DNA of 64,000 nucleotides from assembly GCA_964371405.1 (NCBI GenBank), contig CAYJLV010000010.1:1-64000 (forward strand), given 5' to 3'. The notes beneath the pieces are model-generated. The model was not told where the DNA came from, searched no databases, and worked only from the letters and a program-made list of their open reading frames with translations. Source of the DNA: JAMHWF01 sp964371405. GTDB taxonomy: Bacteria > Pseudomonadota > Gammaproteobacteria > Burkholderiales > Burkholderiaceae_C. This document shows positions 8,745-16,431 of the stretch, in pieces; position 1 is the first letter of the stretch; every line of letters begins with the position of its first letter. The translations under genes and the position numbers were made by a program.

Positions 8745-10048
8745 CGGCTGCGGTGCGGCGCGTCGCCGTGGTCGGCGGCGGCTGGGCCGGACTGGCAGCC
8801 GCCGTCGAGTTGGCCGGCGCCGGTGTCGAAGTCACGCTCTACGAGATGGCCGGCCGGCTCGGCGGGCGCGCGCGGTGCGTCGACGCCGGCGGCCTGGCCC
8901 TCGACAACGGCCAGCACATCCTGATCGGCGCCTACAGCGCGACGCTGCAGACGATGCGCCGCGTCGACGTCGACGTCGACGCGGCGCTGCTGCGCACGCC
9001 GCTGCGCCTCGTCGACCCCGACGGCCGAGGTCTGGTGATGCCCGCCGGGAAGCCGGCACCGGCCTTCGTGCGCGCCGTCTGGGGTCATCGAGGCTGGCGC
9101 CGGCGCGAGCGGCTCGCATTGCTCGCTGCAGCCGCAGGCTGGGCGCTGCGCGGCTTCGCCTGCGATGGCGGCCTCAGCGTGGCGCAGTTGTGTCGCACGC
9201 TGCCGCCGAGGGTGCGAGCCGAGCTGATCGAGCCGTTGTGCGTGGCCGCGCTCAACACGCCGGCCGACGCCGCGAGCGCCGCCGTGTTCCTGCGCGTGTT
9301 GCGCGATGCGCTGTTCGGCGGCCCCGGCAGTGCCGACCTGCTGCTGCCGCGCCGATCCCTGAGCGACCTGCTGCCCGAGCCCGCGGCGCGCTGGCTGAAG
9401 AACGCAGGAGCGCAGCTGCGGCTCGGACGCCGCGTCGAGCGCATCGAAGCCGCGGCGTCGGGCTGGCGCGTCGACGGTGAACCCTGCGACGCCGTCGTGC
9501 TGGCCGCCACCTCTGTCGAGGCGGCCCGCCTTGCAGCCCCGATCGACGCCGCCTGGGCGGCGCGCGCCGCCACGCTGCGCTACGAGCCGATCATCACCGT
9601 TTATGCGCGCGGCGGCAGCGCACCGCTGGCCGCGCCGATGCTGGCGCTGCCGGCAGGCTCCGTCGACAGCAGCGGCCCGGCGCAGTTCGTGTTCGACCTC
9701 GCGGCGCTGAGCGGCGCCGACGCGCGGCTCGCCTTCGTGGTCAGCGGTGCGGCGTCCTGGGTGTCGCGTGGCACCGAGGCAACGGTTGCCGCGACGATCG
9801 AGCAGGCGCGGCGTCAGCTCGGCATCGTGGTGGAACCGCTGCGCAGCTTCACGGAAAAGCGCGCCACCTTCGCCTGCACGCCGGGCTTGCCGCGACCCGC
9901 CGCGACGATCGCACCCGGCCTGATCGCCGCCGGCGACTATGTCGAAGGACCCTACCCGGCGACGCTCGAAGGCGCCGTGCGTTCCGGAATTTCCGCGGCA
10001 CGGGCCGCACAGAACCGGTTTCGCGATGCAAAATCGCAGCCGGAATGA
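8741..10048 (+). CDS. hpnE: HpnE, hydroxysqualene dehydroxylase (FAD-dependent)
   Basis: Flavoprotein that reduces hydroxysqualene to squalene, completing the HpnCDE pathway. It has 435 residues. The N-terminus carries the dinucleotide-binding motif VVGGGWAGLAAAVELAG followed by YEMAGRLGGRAR, the amine oxidase/phytoene desaturase pattern. The C-terminus has a second FAD-contact stretch (GLIAAGDYVEGPYPATLEGAV). The start overlaps the hpnD stop by 4 bp. No squalene-hopene cyclase gene is in the window, so the end product (hopanoid or other) is not settled here. Confidence 0.93.
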   Translation: MTAAVRRVAVVGGGWAGLAAAVELAGAGVEVTLYEMAGRLGGRARCVDAGGLALDNGQHILIGAYSATLQTMRRVDVDVDAALLRTPLRLVDPDGRGLVMPAGKPAPAFVRAVWGHRGWRRRERLALLAAAAGWALRGFACDGGLSVAQLCRTLPPRVRAELIEPLCVAALNTPADAASAAVFLRVLRDALFGGPGSADLLLPRRSLSDLLPEPAARWLKNAGAQLRLGRRVERIEAAASGWRVDGEPCDAVVLAATSVEAARLAAPIDAAWAARAATLRYEPIITVYARGGSAPLAAPMLALPAGSVDSSGPAQFVFDLAALSGADARLAFVVSGAASWVSRGTEATVAATIEQARRQLGIVVEPLRSFTEKRATFACTPGLPRPAATIAPGLIAAGDYVEGPYPATLEGAVRSGISAARAAQNRFRDAKSQPE

Positions 10049-10052
10049 GCTC

Positions 10053-10865
10053 ATGGACATGAAGAACGACAGGATCACCACGCCCACGATCCAGGTGCTC
10101 GAGCGCAGCTTCGCGCTGCTCGACGTGCTGGCTGCGCACCAGGATCCGATCTCCCTCAAGGAGATCAGCGAACGCACCGGCCTGCATCCGTCGACGGCGC
10201 ACCGCATCCTCAACGACCTGACCATCGGCCGCTACGTCGATCGACCGGCCGCCGGCAGCTACCGGCTCGGCATGCGCATGCTCGAGCTGGGCAACCTTGT
10301 CAAGGCGCGGCTCGACGTGCGCGATTCGGCGCTGGCCCCCATGCGCGAGTTGCACAAGCTGACGCACCAGCCAGTCAACCTGTCGGTGCGCCAGGGCGAC
10401 GAGATCGTCTACATCGAGCGCACCTACAGCGAGCGATCGGGCATGCAGGTCGTGCGCGCTGTCGGCGGCCGCGCGCCGCTGCATCTCACCTCGGTCGGCA
10501 AGCTGTTTCTCGCGCAGGACGACCCGCAGCGCGTGCGCGCCTATGCAACACGCACCGGCCTGGCGGGCCACACGCGCAACAGCATCACAGCCCTGCCGGC
10601 GCTCGAGCGCGAGCTCAACAGCGTGCGCATCAACGGCATGGCGCGCGACGACGAGGAACTGGAGTTGGGCGTGCGCTGCATGGCAGCCGGAATCTACGAC
10701 GACCAGGGGCACCTGATCGCCGGCCTGTCGATCTCGGCGCCGGCGGACCGGCTGGAGGATGCGTGGCTCGAGCGCCTGAAGGCAACGGCGGGGCAGATCT
10801 CGTCGGCCCTCGGCTACCGCGGCCCGGCGGTGCGTCCGGCCGAGCCGCTGCGCGCGACGCGCTGA
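10053..10865 (+). CDS. IclR-family transcriptional regulator
   Basis: DNA-binding regulator of 270 residues with the two-domain IclR layout. An N-terminal winged helix-turn-helix (ISLKEISERTGLHPSTAHRI, about residues 38-57) is followed by a GAF-like effector domain with the conserved pattern GGRAPLHLTSVGKLFLA and a late GLSISAPADRL motif. Several start codons are in frame; the ATG at 10053 is preferred because GGAATGAG lies just upstream and it falls 4 bp after the hpnE stop. Position suggests co-transcription with hpnCDE. IclR proteins mostly control catabolic genes, so the target may lie elsewhere. Confidence 0.9.
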   Translation: MDMKNDRITTPTIQVLERSFALLDVLAAHQDPISLKEISERTGLHPSTAHRILNDLTIGRYVDRPAAGSYRLGMRMLELGNLVKARLDVRDSALAPMRELHKLTHQPVNLSVRQGDEIVYIERTYSERSGMQVVRAVGGRAPLHLTSVGKLFLAQDDPQRVRAYATRTGLAGHTRNSITALPALERELNSVRINGMARDDEELELGVRCMAAGIYDDQGHLIAGLSISAPADRLEDAWLERLKATAGQISSALGYRGPAVRPAEPLRATR

Positions 10866-10899
10866 GTCGTCCCAGGCGCGGCTCGCGCGCCGGGGTCGT

Positions 10900-11931
10900 T
10901 CAGGACGCGGCTTCTTCGGCGGCAGCCGCCGCAGCCGGCAGCAGCGCCGGCGCATGCTCGGTGACCCAGCGGCGCACGCGCTCGGCGTCGCCGATGCGCG
11001 AATACTTGCCCGCCGAATCGAGGAACACCATGATCAGCTTGCGGCCGGCCAGAGTCGCCTGCATCACGAGGCAGCGGCCGGCTTCACTGATGTAGCCCGT
11101 CTTCTGCAGGCCGATATCCCAGCTGGGGTTGCGCACCAGGCCGTTCGTGTTGCGGAACTGCAGTTGCCGACGACCGACCGCCACCTGGTGTTCAGGCGAG
11201 GTCGACAGCTCGCGGATCAGCGGCCGCTCCGACGCGGCGCCGACGAGCGTCGCCAGGTCGGTGGCGCTCGACTGGTTGCGGCTCGACAGGCCAGTCGGCT
11301 CGACATAGCGCGTGCTCGTCATGCCGAGCAGGCGGGCCCTGGCGTTCATCGCCTCGACGAAGGCGTCGAGGCCACCTGGATAGGTGCGACCCAGCGCATG
11401 CGCCGCTCGGTTCTCCGACGCCATCAGCGCCAGATGCATCATCTCGCCGCGCGTGAGCTGCGTGCCCACCACGAGGCGCGAGTGGCTGCCCTTCTCGGTG
11501 TCGACGTCGGCCTGCGTGATCGTCAGCACCTCGTCGAGCGGCAGCTTGGCCTCGTCCACGATCAGCGCCGTCATCAGCTTGGTGATCGAGGCGATCGGCA
11601 GCACGGCGCCGGGGTTCTTGCTGAACAGGACTTCGTTGGTTTCCTGGTCCATCACCAGGGCGACGCTCGACTTCAGGTCGAGCGGATCGTCGGTGCCGTG
11701 CAAACCGGCGATGCGACCGAACGAGGGTCGTTGGGGTGCCGCCCTCACAACGCGCTTGGTCACGCGGCGCGCGCTGCGTGGCGCGCTCTTGACCACCTTG
11801 CCGGCCGACGCGGACTTCTTTGCGGCGGAAACGGAAGGCTCCTTCGCCGTGGCGCTCGCCAAAGGCATCAGAACGGCGAGCATCAGCGCGCCACACCATC
11901 CAGCCGCCTGCGCGGCGATCGACCTGACCAT
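10900..11931 (-). CDS. pbpG: D-alanyl-D-alanine endopeptidase (PBP7-like, peptidase S11)
   Basis: Periplasmic penicillin-binding protein that cleaves D-Ala-containing cross-links in peptidoglycan. It has 343 residues: a signal peptide (hydrophobic stretch about 10-27), a basic Lys/Arg/Ala-rich linker at about 30-66, then the S11 domain. The three active-site motifs are visible: SITK with Ser115 and Lys118, SEN in ALMASENRAA, and KTG in GLQKTGYISEAG. The length and lack of a C-terminal amphipathic anchor fit PbpG rather than DacA/DacC. It has its own promoter immediately upstream. Confidence 0.92.
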   Translation of the reverse strand: MVRSIAAQAAGWCGALMLAVLMPLASATAKEPSVSAAKKSASAGKVVKSAPRSARRVTKRVVRAAPQRPSFGRIAGLHGTDDPLDLKSSVALVMDQETNEVLFSKNPGAVLPIASITKLMTALIVDEAKLPLDEVLTITQADVDTEKGSHSRLVVGTQLTRGEMMHLALMASENRAAHALGRTYPGGLDAFVEAMNARARLLGMTSTRYVEPTGLSSRNQSSATDLATLVGAASERPLIRELSTSPEHQVAVGRRQLQFRNTNGLVRNPSWDIGLQKTGYISEAGRCLVMQATLAGRKLIMVFLDSAGKYSRIGDAERVRRWVTEHAPALLPAAAAAAEEAAS

Positions 11932-11966
11932 GACCCCGACCCCAATCTCCCCGATCTCGTGAGCCG

Positions 11967-11995
11967 AGTGTACGGGGCGAATAAAAGCTACGCAA
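11967..11995 (-). promoter_or_regulatory. Sigma-70 promoter of the D-Ala endopeptidase gene
   Basis: On the minus strand TTGCGT (11990-11995) and TACACT (11967-11972) are 17 bp apart. The start codon at 11931 lies about 28 bp beyond the expected transcription start. Confidence 0.65.
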
Positions 11996-12058
11996 TATCA
12001 AAAGCTTACGGGGTTTTCCTCAAGTCCATCCGCCACTCCGTCACGGCCTCGGGCCGGA

Positions 12059-13600
12059 TCAGCCCTGCGCCGCCACGCGTTCAGCCTTGTTCTGGAGCTT
12101 GTTCAGCGCCGACAAGTAGGCTTTGACCGACGCAACGACGATGTCCGGATCGGCACCGACCCCGTTGACGACGCGCCCGCCATGTTGCAGACGCACCGTC
12201 ACCTCGCCTTGCGATTCTGTGCTGCCCGAAGTGATGGCATTGACGGAATACAGCAGCATCTCGGCGCCTGTTTGCAGCTTCGACTCGATCGCCTTGAGGC
12301 TGGCGTCGACGGGGCCGTTGCCGTCGCTCTCGGCGTGGAGTTCGGCCTCGCCGGCCGCGAAAGCCACCTTCGCGTGCGGCCGCTCGCCCGTTTCGGAGTG
12401 CTGCGACAGCGACAGCAACCGGTAGTGCTCGCGCTCCGACGTCACCGATTCGTCCATCACCAGCGCCAGAATGTCCTCGTCGAAGATCTCATTCTTGCGG
12501 TCGGCCAGATCCTTGAAGCGGGCGAAGGCGGCGTTGACCTCGGACTCGGAGTCGAGTTCGATGCCCATCTCCTGCAGGCGCTGCTTGAAGGCGTTGCGCC
12601 CGGACAGCTTGCCGAGCACGATCTTGTTGGCCGACCAGCCGACGTCCTCGGCGCGCATGATTTCGTAGGTGTCGCGCGCCTTCAGCACGCCGTCCTGGTG
12701 GATGCCCGAAGCGTGCGCGAAGGCGTTCGCGCCGACGACGGCCTTGTTCGGCTGCACGACGAAGCCCGTCGTCTGCGAGACGAGGCGCGAGGCCGGCACG
12801 ATCTGCGTCGCGTCGATGCCGAGTTCGAGGCCGAAGTAGTCGCGCCGCGTGCGCACCGCCATCACGACTTCCTCGAGCGCGCAGTTGCCGGCGCGCTCGC
12901 CCAGCCCGTTGATCGTGCATTCGACCTGGCGCGCGCCGCCGATCTTGACGCCCGCCAGCGAGTTGGCGACCGCCATGCCGAGGTCGTTGTGGCAGTGCAC
13001 GGACCAGACGGCCTTGTCGGAGTTGGGAATACGTTCGCGCAGGCGGTGGATGAAGCTGCCGTAAAGCTCGGGAATGGCGTAGCCGACGGTGTCGGGCACG
13101 TTGATCGTGGTCGCCCCTTCGTTGATCACGGCCTCGATCACACGGCACAGAAAATCAGGATCGGACCGGTAGCCGTCTTCCGGCGAGAACTCCACGTCGC
13201 CCGACAGGTTGCGCGCGAAACGCACCGACAGCCTGGCCTGCTCGAACACCTGGTCCGGCGTCATGCGAAGCTTCTTCTCCATGTGCAGCGCACTGGTGGC
13301 GAGAAACAGGTGAATGCGCGTCGAAGCGCCGCCCTGCAGCGCCTCGGCGGCACGCGAGATATCGCGGTCGTTGGCACGCGCGAGCGAGCAGACGGTGCTG
13401 CCCTTGATCGCCTGCGCAATCGCCTTCACGCATTCGAAATCGCCGTTCGACGACGCCGCGAAGCCCGCCTCGATCACGTCGACCTTCAACCGCTCCAGTT
13501 GACGCGCGATGCGCAGCTTCTCGTCCTTGGTCATCGAGGCGCCGGGGGACTGTTCGCCGTCGCGCAGCGTGGTATCGAAAATGATCAGCTTGTCGGCCAT
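12059..13600 (-). CDS. leuA: 2-isopropylmalate synthase
   Basis: Condenses acetyl-CoA with 2-ketoisovalerate, the committed step of leucine synthesis. It has 513 residues, the normal bacterial length. The HMGL-type catalytic barrel starts with FDTTLRDGEQSPGA and carries the metal-binding HCHNDLGMAVANS. The C-terminal part is the LeuA regulatory domain that binds leucine. The frame is open far upstream, but the ATG at 13600 (MADKLIIFDT) has a GGAG site before it and gives the family start. It is preceded by an attenuator with a Leu-rich leader peptide, so expression should respond to charged tRNA-Leu as well as to feedback inhibition. Confidence 0.96.
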   Translation of the reverse strand: MADKLIIFDTTLRDGEQSPGASMTKDEKLRIARQLERLKVDVIEAGFAASSNGDFECVKAIAQAIKGSTVCSLARANDRDISRAAEALQGGASTRIHLFLATSALHMEKKLRMTPDQVFEQARLSVRFARNLSGDVEFSPEDGYRSDPDFLCRVIEAVINEGATTINVPDTVGYAIPELYGSFIHRLRERIPNSDKAVWSVHCHNDLGMAVANSLAGVKIGGARQVECTINGLGERAGNCALEEVVMAVRTRRDYFGLELGIDATQIVPASRLVSQTTGFVVQPNKAVVGANAFAHASGIHQDGVLKARDTYEIMRAEDVGWSANKIVLGKLSGRNAFKQRLQEMGIELDSESEVNAAFARFKDLADRKNEIFDEDILALVMDESVTSEREHYRLLSLSQHSETGERPHAKVAFAAGEAELHAESDGNGPVDASLKAIESKLQTGAEMLLYSVNAITSGSTESQGEVTVRLQHGGRVVNGVGADPDIVVASVKAYLSALNKLQNKAERVAAQG

Positions 13601-13648
13601 GGTCGAGGCTCCTGTCTCTTCGTTCGGATTGCACGCAGCCCCAAAGCA

Positions 13649-13680
13649 AACGGCCCGCTGCGTTGCGCTGGCGGGCCGTT
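13649..13680 (-). terminator. Attenuator hairpin upstream of leuA
   Basis: A perfect 10-bp inverted repeat AACGGCCCGC/GCGGGCCGTT with a 12-nt loop, followed on the minus strand by TGCTTT, lies between the leader peptide and leuA. The loop contains CAGCGCA (13664-13670), complementary to TGCGCTG at the leader stop codon (13709-13715). An alternative structure could therefore form when the ribosome stalls upstream. The repeat is seen; the switching is inferred from known leu attenuators. Confidence 0.8.
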
Positions 13681-13707
13681 GATCGGGGAAGACGTGGACG
13701 TATTCGA

Positions 13708-13767
13708 TCAGCGCACCCGCGGTACCCCTAGAAGCAGAAGCGCAGCGCGGACCGGACGAATCGTCAT
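13708..13767 (-). CDS. leuL: leuA leader peptide (19 residues, four consecutive Leu)
   Basis: A short ORF encodes MTIRPVRAALLLLGVPRVR. The four Leu codons (13729-13740) are CTT, CTG, CTT and CTA; three of the four are rarely used in such a GC-rich genome. Its stop lies 28 nt before the attenuator stem. It sits 25 bp after the pssA stop codon. There is no Shine-Dalgarno sequence, and the -10-like TATATT at 13775-13780 is only 7 nt from the ATG, so the transcript may start at or next to the start codon. Confidence 0.8.
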   Translation of the reverse strand: MTIRPVRAALLLLGVPRVR

Positions 13768-13774
13768 GCGCTGC

Positions 13775-13780
13775 AATATA
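13775..13780 (-). promoter_or_regulatory. Probable -10 box of the leu leader transcript
   Basis: TATATT on the minus strand, an A/T island in GC-rich sequence between pssA and the leader peptide. No convincing -35 box is visible at 16-18 bp. The assignment rests on position. Confidence 0.45.
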
Positions 13781-13791
13781 GCACGCGCCGA

Positions 13792-14610
13792 TCAGCGGTG
13801 CAGGCCCGCCTCGTCGGGCTCGTCGGTCGACGTCGCGATCACGCTGACCGGCCGGCCCTTCATCCGCTTGTAGACGTAGACGGCGTAGCCCGAGAAGCCG
13901 TAGACGACGAACAGCGCAAACAGCACGACGGGCGGGTGGATGTTGATGATGGCGATGCCCAGCGCGATCGCGACGATCACGATGAACGGCACCGTCTTCT
14001 TGAAGCTCACGTCCTTGAAACTGTAGAACGGCACGTTCGTCACCATCGTCAGTCCCGCATACAGCGTGAAGGCGAACATGCACCAGGCCAGCCAGTTGAT
14101 ACGCGAGACGTCGCTCCAGCCCGCATCGTCCATCACCCAGACAAAGCCGATGATCAGTGCCGCCGCCGCCGGGCTGGGCAGCCCCTGGAAGAAGCGGCGA
14201 TCGACGACGCCGATGTTGGTGTTGAAGCGCGCCAGCCGCAGCGCCGCGCCGGCGCAGTAGACGAAGGCGGCGATCCAGCCCAGCTTGCCGAGCCCCTTCA
14301 ACGCCCACTCGTAGACGATCAGCGCCGGCGCGGCGCCGAAGCTGACCATGTCCGACAGGCTGTCCATCTGCTCGCCGAATGCGCTCTGCGTGTTCGTCAT
14401 GCGTGCGACGCGGCCGTCGAGGCTGTCGAGCACGGCGGCGCTGAAGATGCCGATCGCGGCCTGCTCGAAGCGGCCGTTCATCGCCATGACGATGGCGTAG
14501 AAGCCCGAGAACAGCGCCGCCAGCGTGAACAGGTTGGGCAGGATGTAGATGCCCTTGCGGCGCGGGCGCTCGAACTCCCGATCCGCATCGGCACCGGGCA
14601 GGTCGCTCAT
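13792..14610 (-). CDS. pssA: CDP-diacylglycerol-serine O-phosphatidyltransferase
   Basis: Membrane enzyme that makes phosphatidylserine from CDP-diacylglycerol and serine, the route to phosphatidylethanolamine. It has 272 residues with about seven hydrophobic segments. The CDP-alcohol phosphotransferase signature is intact: DGRVARMTNTQSAFGEQMDS continuing to LSD. The start MSDLPGAD at 14610 follows the ilvC terminator region. Placement between ilvC and leuA is a known betaproteobacterial arrangement and does not imply a role in amino acid synthesis. Confidence 0.94.
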   Translation of the reverse strand: MSDLPGADADREFERPRRKGIYILPNLFTLAALFSGFYAIVMAMNGRFEQAAIGIFSAAVLDSLDGRVARMTNTQSAFGEQMDSLSDMVSFGAAPALIVYEWALKGLGKLGWIAAFVYCAGAALRLARFNTNIGVVDRRFFQGLPSPAAAALIIGFVWVMDDAGWSDVSRINWLAWCMFAFTLYAGLTMVTNVPFYSFKDVSFKKTVPFIVIVAIALGIAIINIHPPVVLFALFVVYGFSGYAVYVYKRMKGRPVSVIATSTDEPDEAGLHR

Positions 14611-14655
14611 GACGATCGGCAGCTGGGCATGCGGCGAGGATACCGCAGCAACGCG

Positions 14656-14685
14656 CGAAAAAGAGCCGCGCCCCGGGGCACGGCT
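14656..14685 (-). terminator. Intrinsic terminator after ilvC
   Basis: On the minus strand AGCCGTGCC-CCGG-GGCGCGGCT folds into a 9-bp stem with one G-U pair, followed by CTTTTTC (14657-14663). It lies just after the ilvC stop and should end the ilvBHC transcript before pssA. Confidence 0.8.
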
Positions 14686-14705
14686 TCGAGGCGACGGCCG
14701 ACGCT

Positions 14706-15722
14706 TCAGTTCTTGCTCTGGTCGACCAGACGATTCTTCTTGATCCACGGCATCATCGCGCGCAGCTTCTCGCCGACCTGCTCGATCGAGTGCTCGGCGG
14801 TGAGGCGGCGTCGCGACTGCAGCGTCGGCGCGCCAGCGCGGTTCTCGAGGATGAAGCTCTTGGCGTACTCGCCGGTCTGGATGTCCTTGAGCGCCTGCTT
14901 CATTGCCTGCTTGGTCGCGTCGGTGACTATCTTCGGCCCGGTCACGTACTCGCCGTACTCGGCGTTGTTCGAGATCGAGTAGTTCATGTTGGCAATGCCG
15001 CCCTCGTAGATCAGATCGACGATCAGCTTGAGTTCGTGCAGGCACTCGAAGTAGGCCATCTCGGGCGCGTAGCCGGCCTCGACCAGCGTTTCGTAGCCGG
15101 CCTTGATCAGTTCCACGGTGCCGCCGCACAGCACGGCCTGCTCGCCGAACAGGTCGGTCTCGGTTTCTTCGCGGAAGTTGGTCTCGATGATGCCCGCCTT
15201 GCCGCCGCCGTTGGCCGCAGCGTAGCTGAGCGCCAGGTCGCGCGCCTTGCCGCTCTTGTCGGCATAGACGGCGATCAGATGCGGCACTCCGCCGCCTTGG
15301 GCGTAGGTCGAGCGCACCGTGTGGCCCGGCGCTTTTGGCGCGACCATCCAGACGTCGAGGTCGGCCCGCGGCACGACCTGACCGTAGTGCACGTTGAAGC
15401 CATGCGCGAAGGCGAGCGATGCGCCCTGCTTCATGTGCGCTTCCACGTCGTTCTTGTAGACCGACGCGATCTGCTCGTCGGGCAGAAGGATCATGACGAC
15501 GTCGGCCGTCTTCACCGCCTCCGACACCTCGGCGACCTTCAAGCCCGCCTTCTCGGCCTTGCTCCAGGAAGCCCCGCCGCGGCGCAGGCCGACGGTGACC
15601 TTGACACCGCTTTCGTTGAGATTCTGCGCGTGCGCGTGGCCCTGCGAGCCGTAGCCGATGATCGTGACGTTCTTGCCCTTGATCAGGCTCAGGTCGGCGT
15701 CCTTGTCGTAATAGACCTTCAT
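14706..15722 (-). CDS. ilvC: Ketol-acid reductoisomerase (class I)
   Basis: NADPH-dependent isomeroreductase of the valine/isoleucine pathway. The 338-residue length marks the short class I form. The N-terminal Rossmann motif is GYGSQGHAHAQNLNESG. The C-terminal helical domain carries the metal-binding acidic residues (ETDLFGEQAVLCGG, then FECLHELKLIVDL). The ATG at 15722 (MKVYYDKDADL) is the family start; an in-frame Met eight codons upstream is less likely. Third gene of ilvBHC, followed by a terminator. Confidence 0.97.
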   Translation of the reverse strand: MKVYYDKDADLSLIKGKNVTIIGYGSQGHAHAQNLNESGVKVTVGLRRGGASWSKAEKAGLKVAEVSEAVKTADVVMILLPDEQIASVYKNDVEAHMKQGASLAFAHGFNVHYGQVVPRADLDVWMVAPKAPGHTVRSTYAQGGGVPHLIAVYADKSGKARDLALSYAAANGGGKAGIIETNFREETETDLFGEQAVLCGGTVELIKAGYETLVEAGYAPEMAYFECLHELKLIVDLIYEGGIANMNYSISNNAEYGEYVTGPKIVTDATKQAMKQALKDIQTGEYAKSFILENRAGAPTLQSRRRLTAEHSIEQVGEKLRAMMPWIKKNRLVDQSKN

Positions 15723-15776
15723 GGTTCTCTCCGTTGAATCCTTCAAGGGCCCGCGAGGGCCCGCTTTCGTTGCTCG

Positions 15777-16268
15777 CTAGACCCTGAGGATGCGCTCGCC
15801 GCGACCGATGCCGCTGGCGCCTGTGCGCACCGTTTCGAGAATGGCGTTGCGGTCGATCGCCTCGAGGAAGGCGTCGAGCTTGCCCGAGTCGCCGGTCACC
15901 TCGACGGTGTACGTCTTCTCGGTCACGTCGATGATGCGGCCGCGGAAGATGTCGGCCATGCGCTTCATCTCGTCGCGCTCCTTGCCGACGGCGCGCACCT
16001 TCACCAGCATCAGCTCGCGCTCGGTGTAGGCGCCTTCGGTCAGGTCGACGACCTTGACGACTTCGATCAGCCGGTTCAGGTGCTTCGTGATCTGCTCGAT
16101 CACTTCGTCCGAGCCCGTGGTGACGATCGTCATGCGCGACAGCGAGGCGTCTTCGGTCGGCGCGACGGTCAGCGTTTCGATGTTGTAGCCCCGCGCCGAG
16201 AACAGCGCGACGACGCGCGACAGTGCGCCGGGTTCGTTTTCCAGCAGCAGCGCGATGATGTGTTTCAT
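15777..16268 (-). CDS. ilvH: Acetolactate synthase, small regulatory subunit
   Basis: Regulatory partner of IlvB that confers valine feedback inhibition. It has 163 residues. An N-terminal ACT domain (MKHIIALLLENEPGALSRVV) is followed by the conserved C-terminal domain (RGRIIDVTEKTYTVEVTGD). A 54-bp gap with a GGGCCC-type hairpin (15748-15763) separates it from ilvC; the hairpin lacks a T run and is probably not a strong terminator. Confidence 0.96.
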   Translation of the reverse strand: MKHIIALLLENEPGALSRVVALFSARGYNIETLTVAPTEDASLSRMTIVTTGSDEVIEQITKHLNRLIEVVKVVDLTEGAYTERELMLVKVRAVGKERDEMKRMADIFRGRIIDVTEKTYTVEVTGDSGKLDAFLEAIDRNAILETVRTGASGIGRGERILRV

Positions 16269-16431
16269 GAGAAGTCCTTCGAAGGCGCGCTCTTCATGCC
16301 GGCGGCGGTAACCGCAGACCCTTGGCCACGCCCTCTCGAGCGGTGATGAATGTCCGGGGTCGTTCGGCGCGTCCGGGCCGGCTCCTGGCGACACCGCGGT
16401 GACGGTGCCGCCCTCGCCGCCCTTGGGCGCG

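Noticed and set aside
7034..10048. Complete hopanoid cluster
   Set aside because: Only squalene formation (hpnC, D, E) is present; no squalene-hopene cyclase or hpn tailoring genes are in the window, and the neighbouring RND pump is of the drug-efflux type, not HpnN.
13601..14308. Upstream extension of the leuA frame through the leader and pssA
   Set aside because: It would cross the attenuator and pssA in another frame; the ATG at 13600 with its ribosome-binding site gives the family N-terminus.
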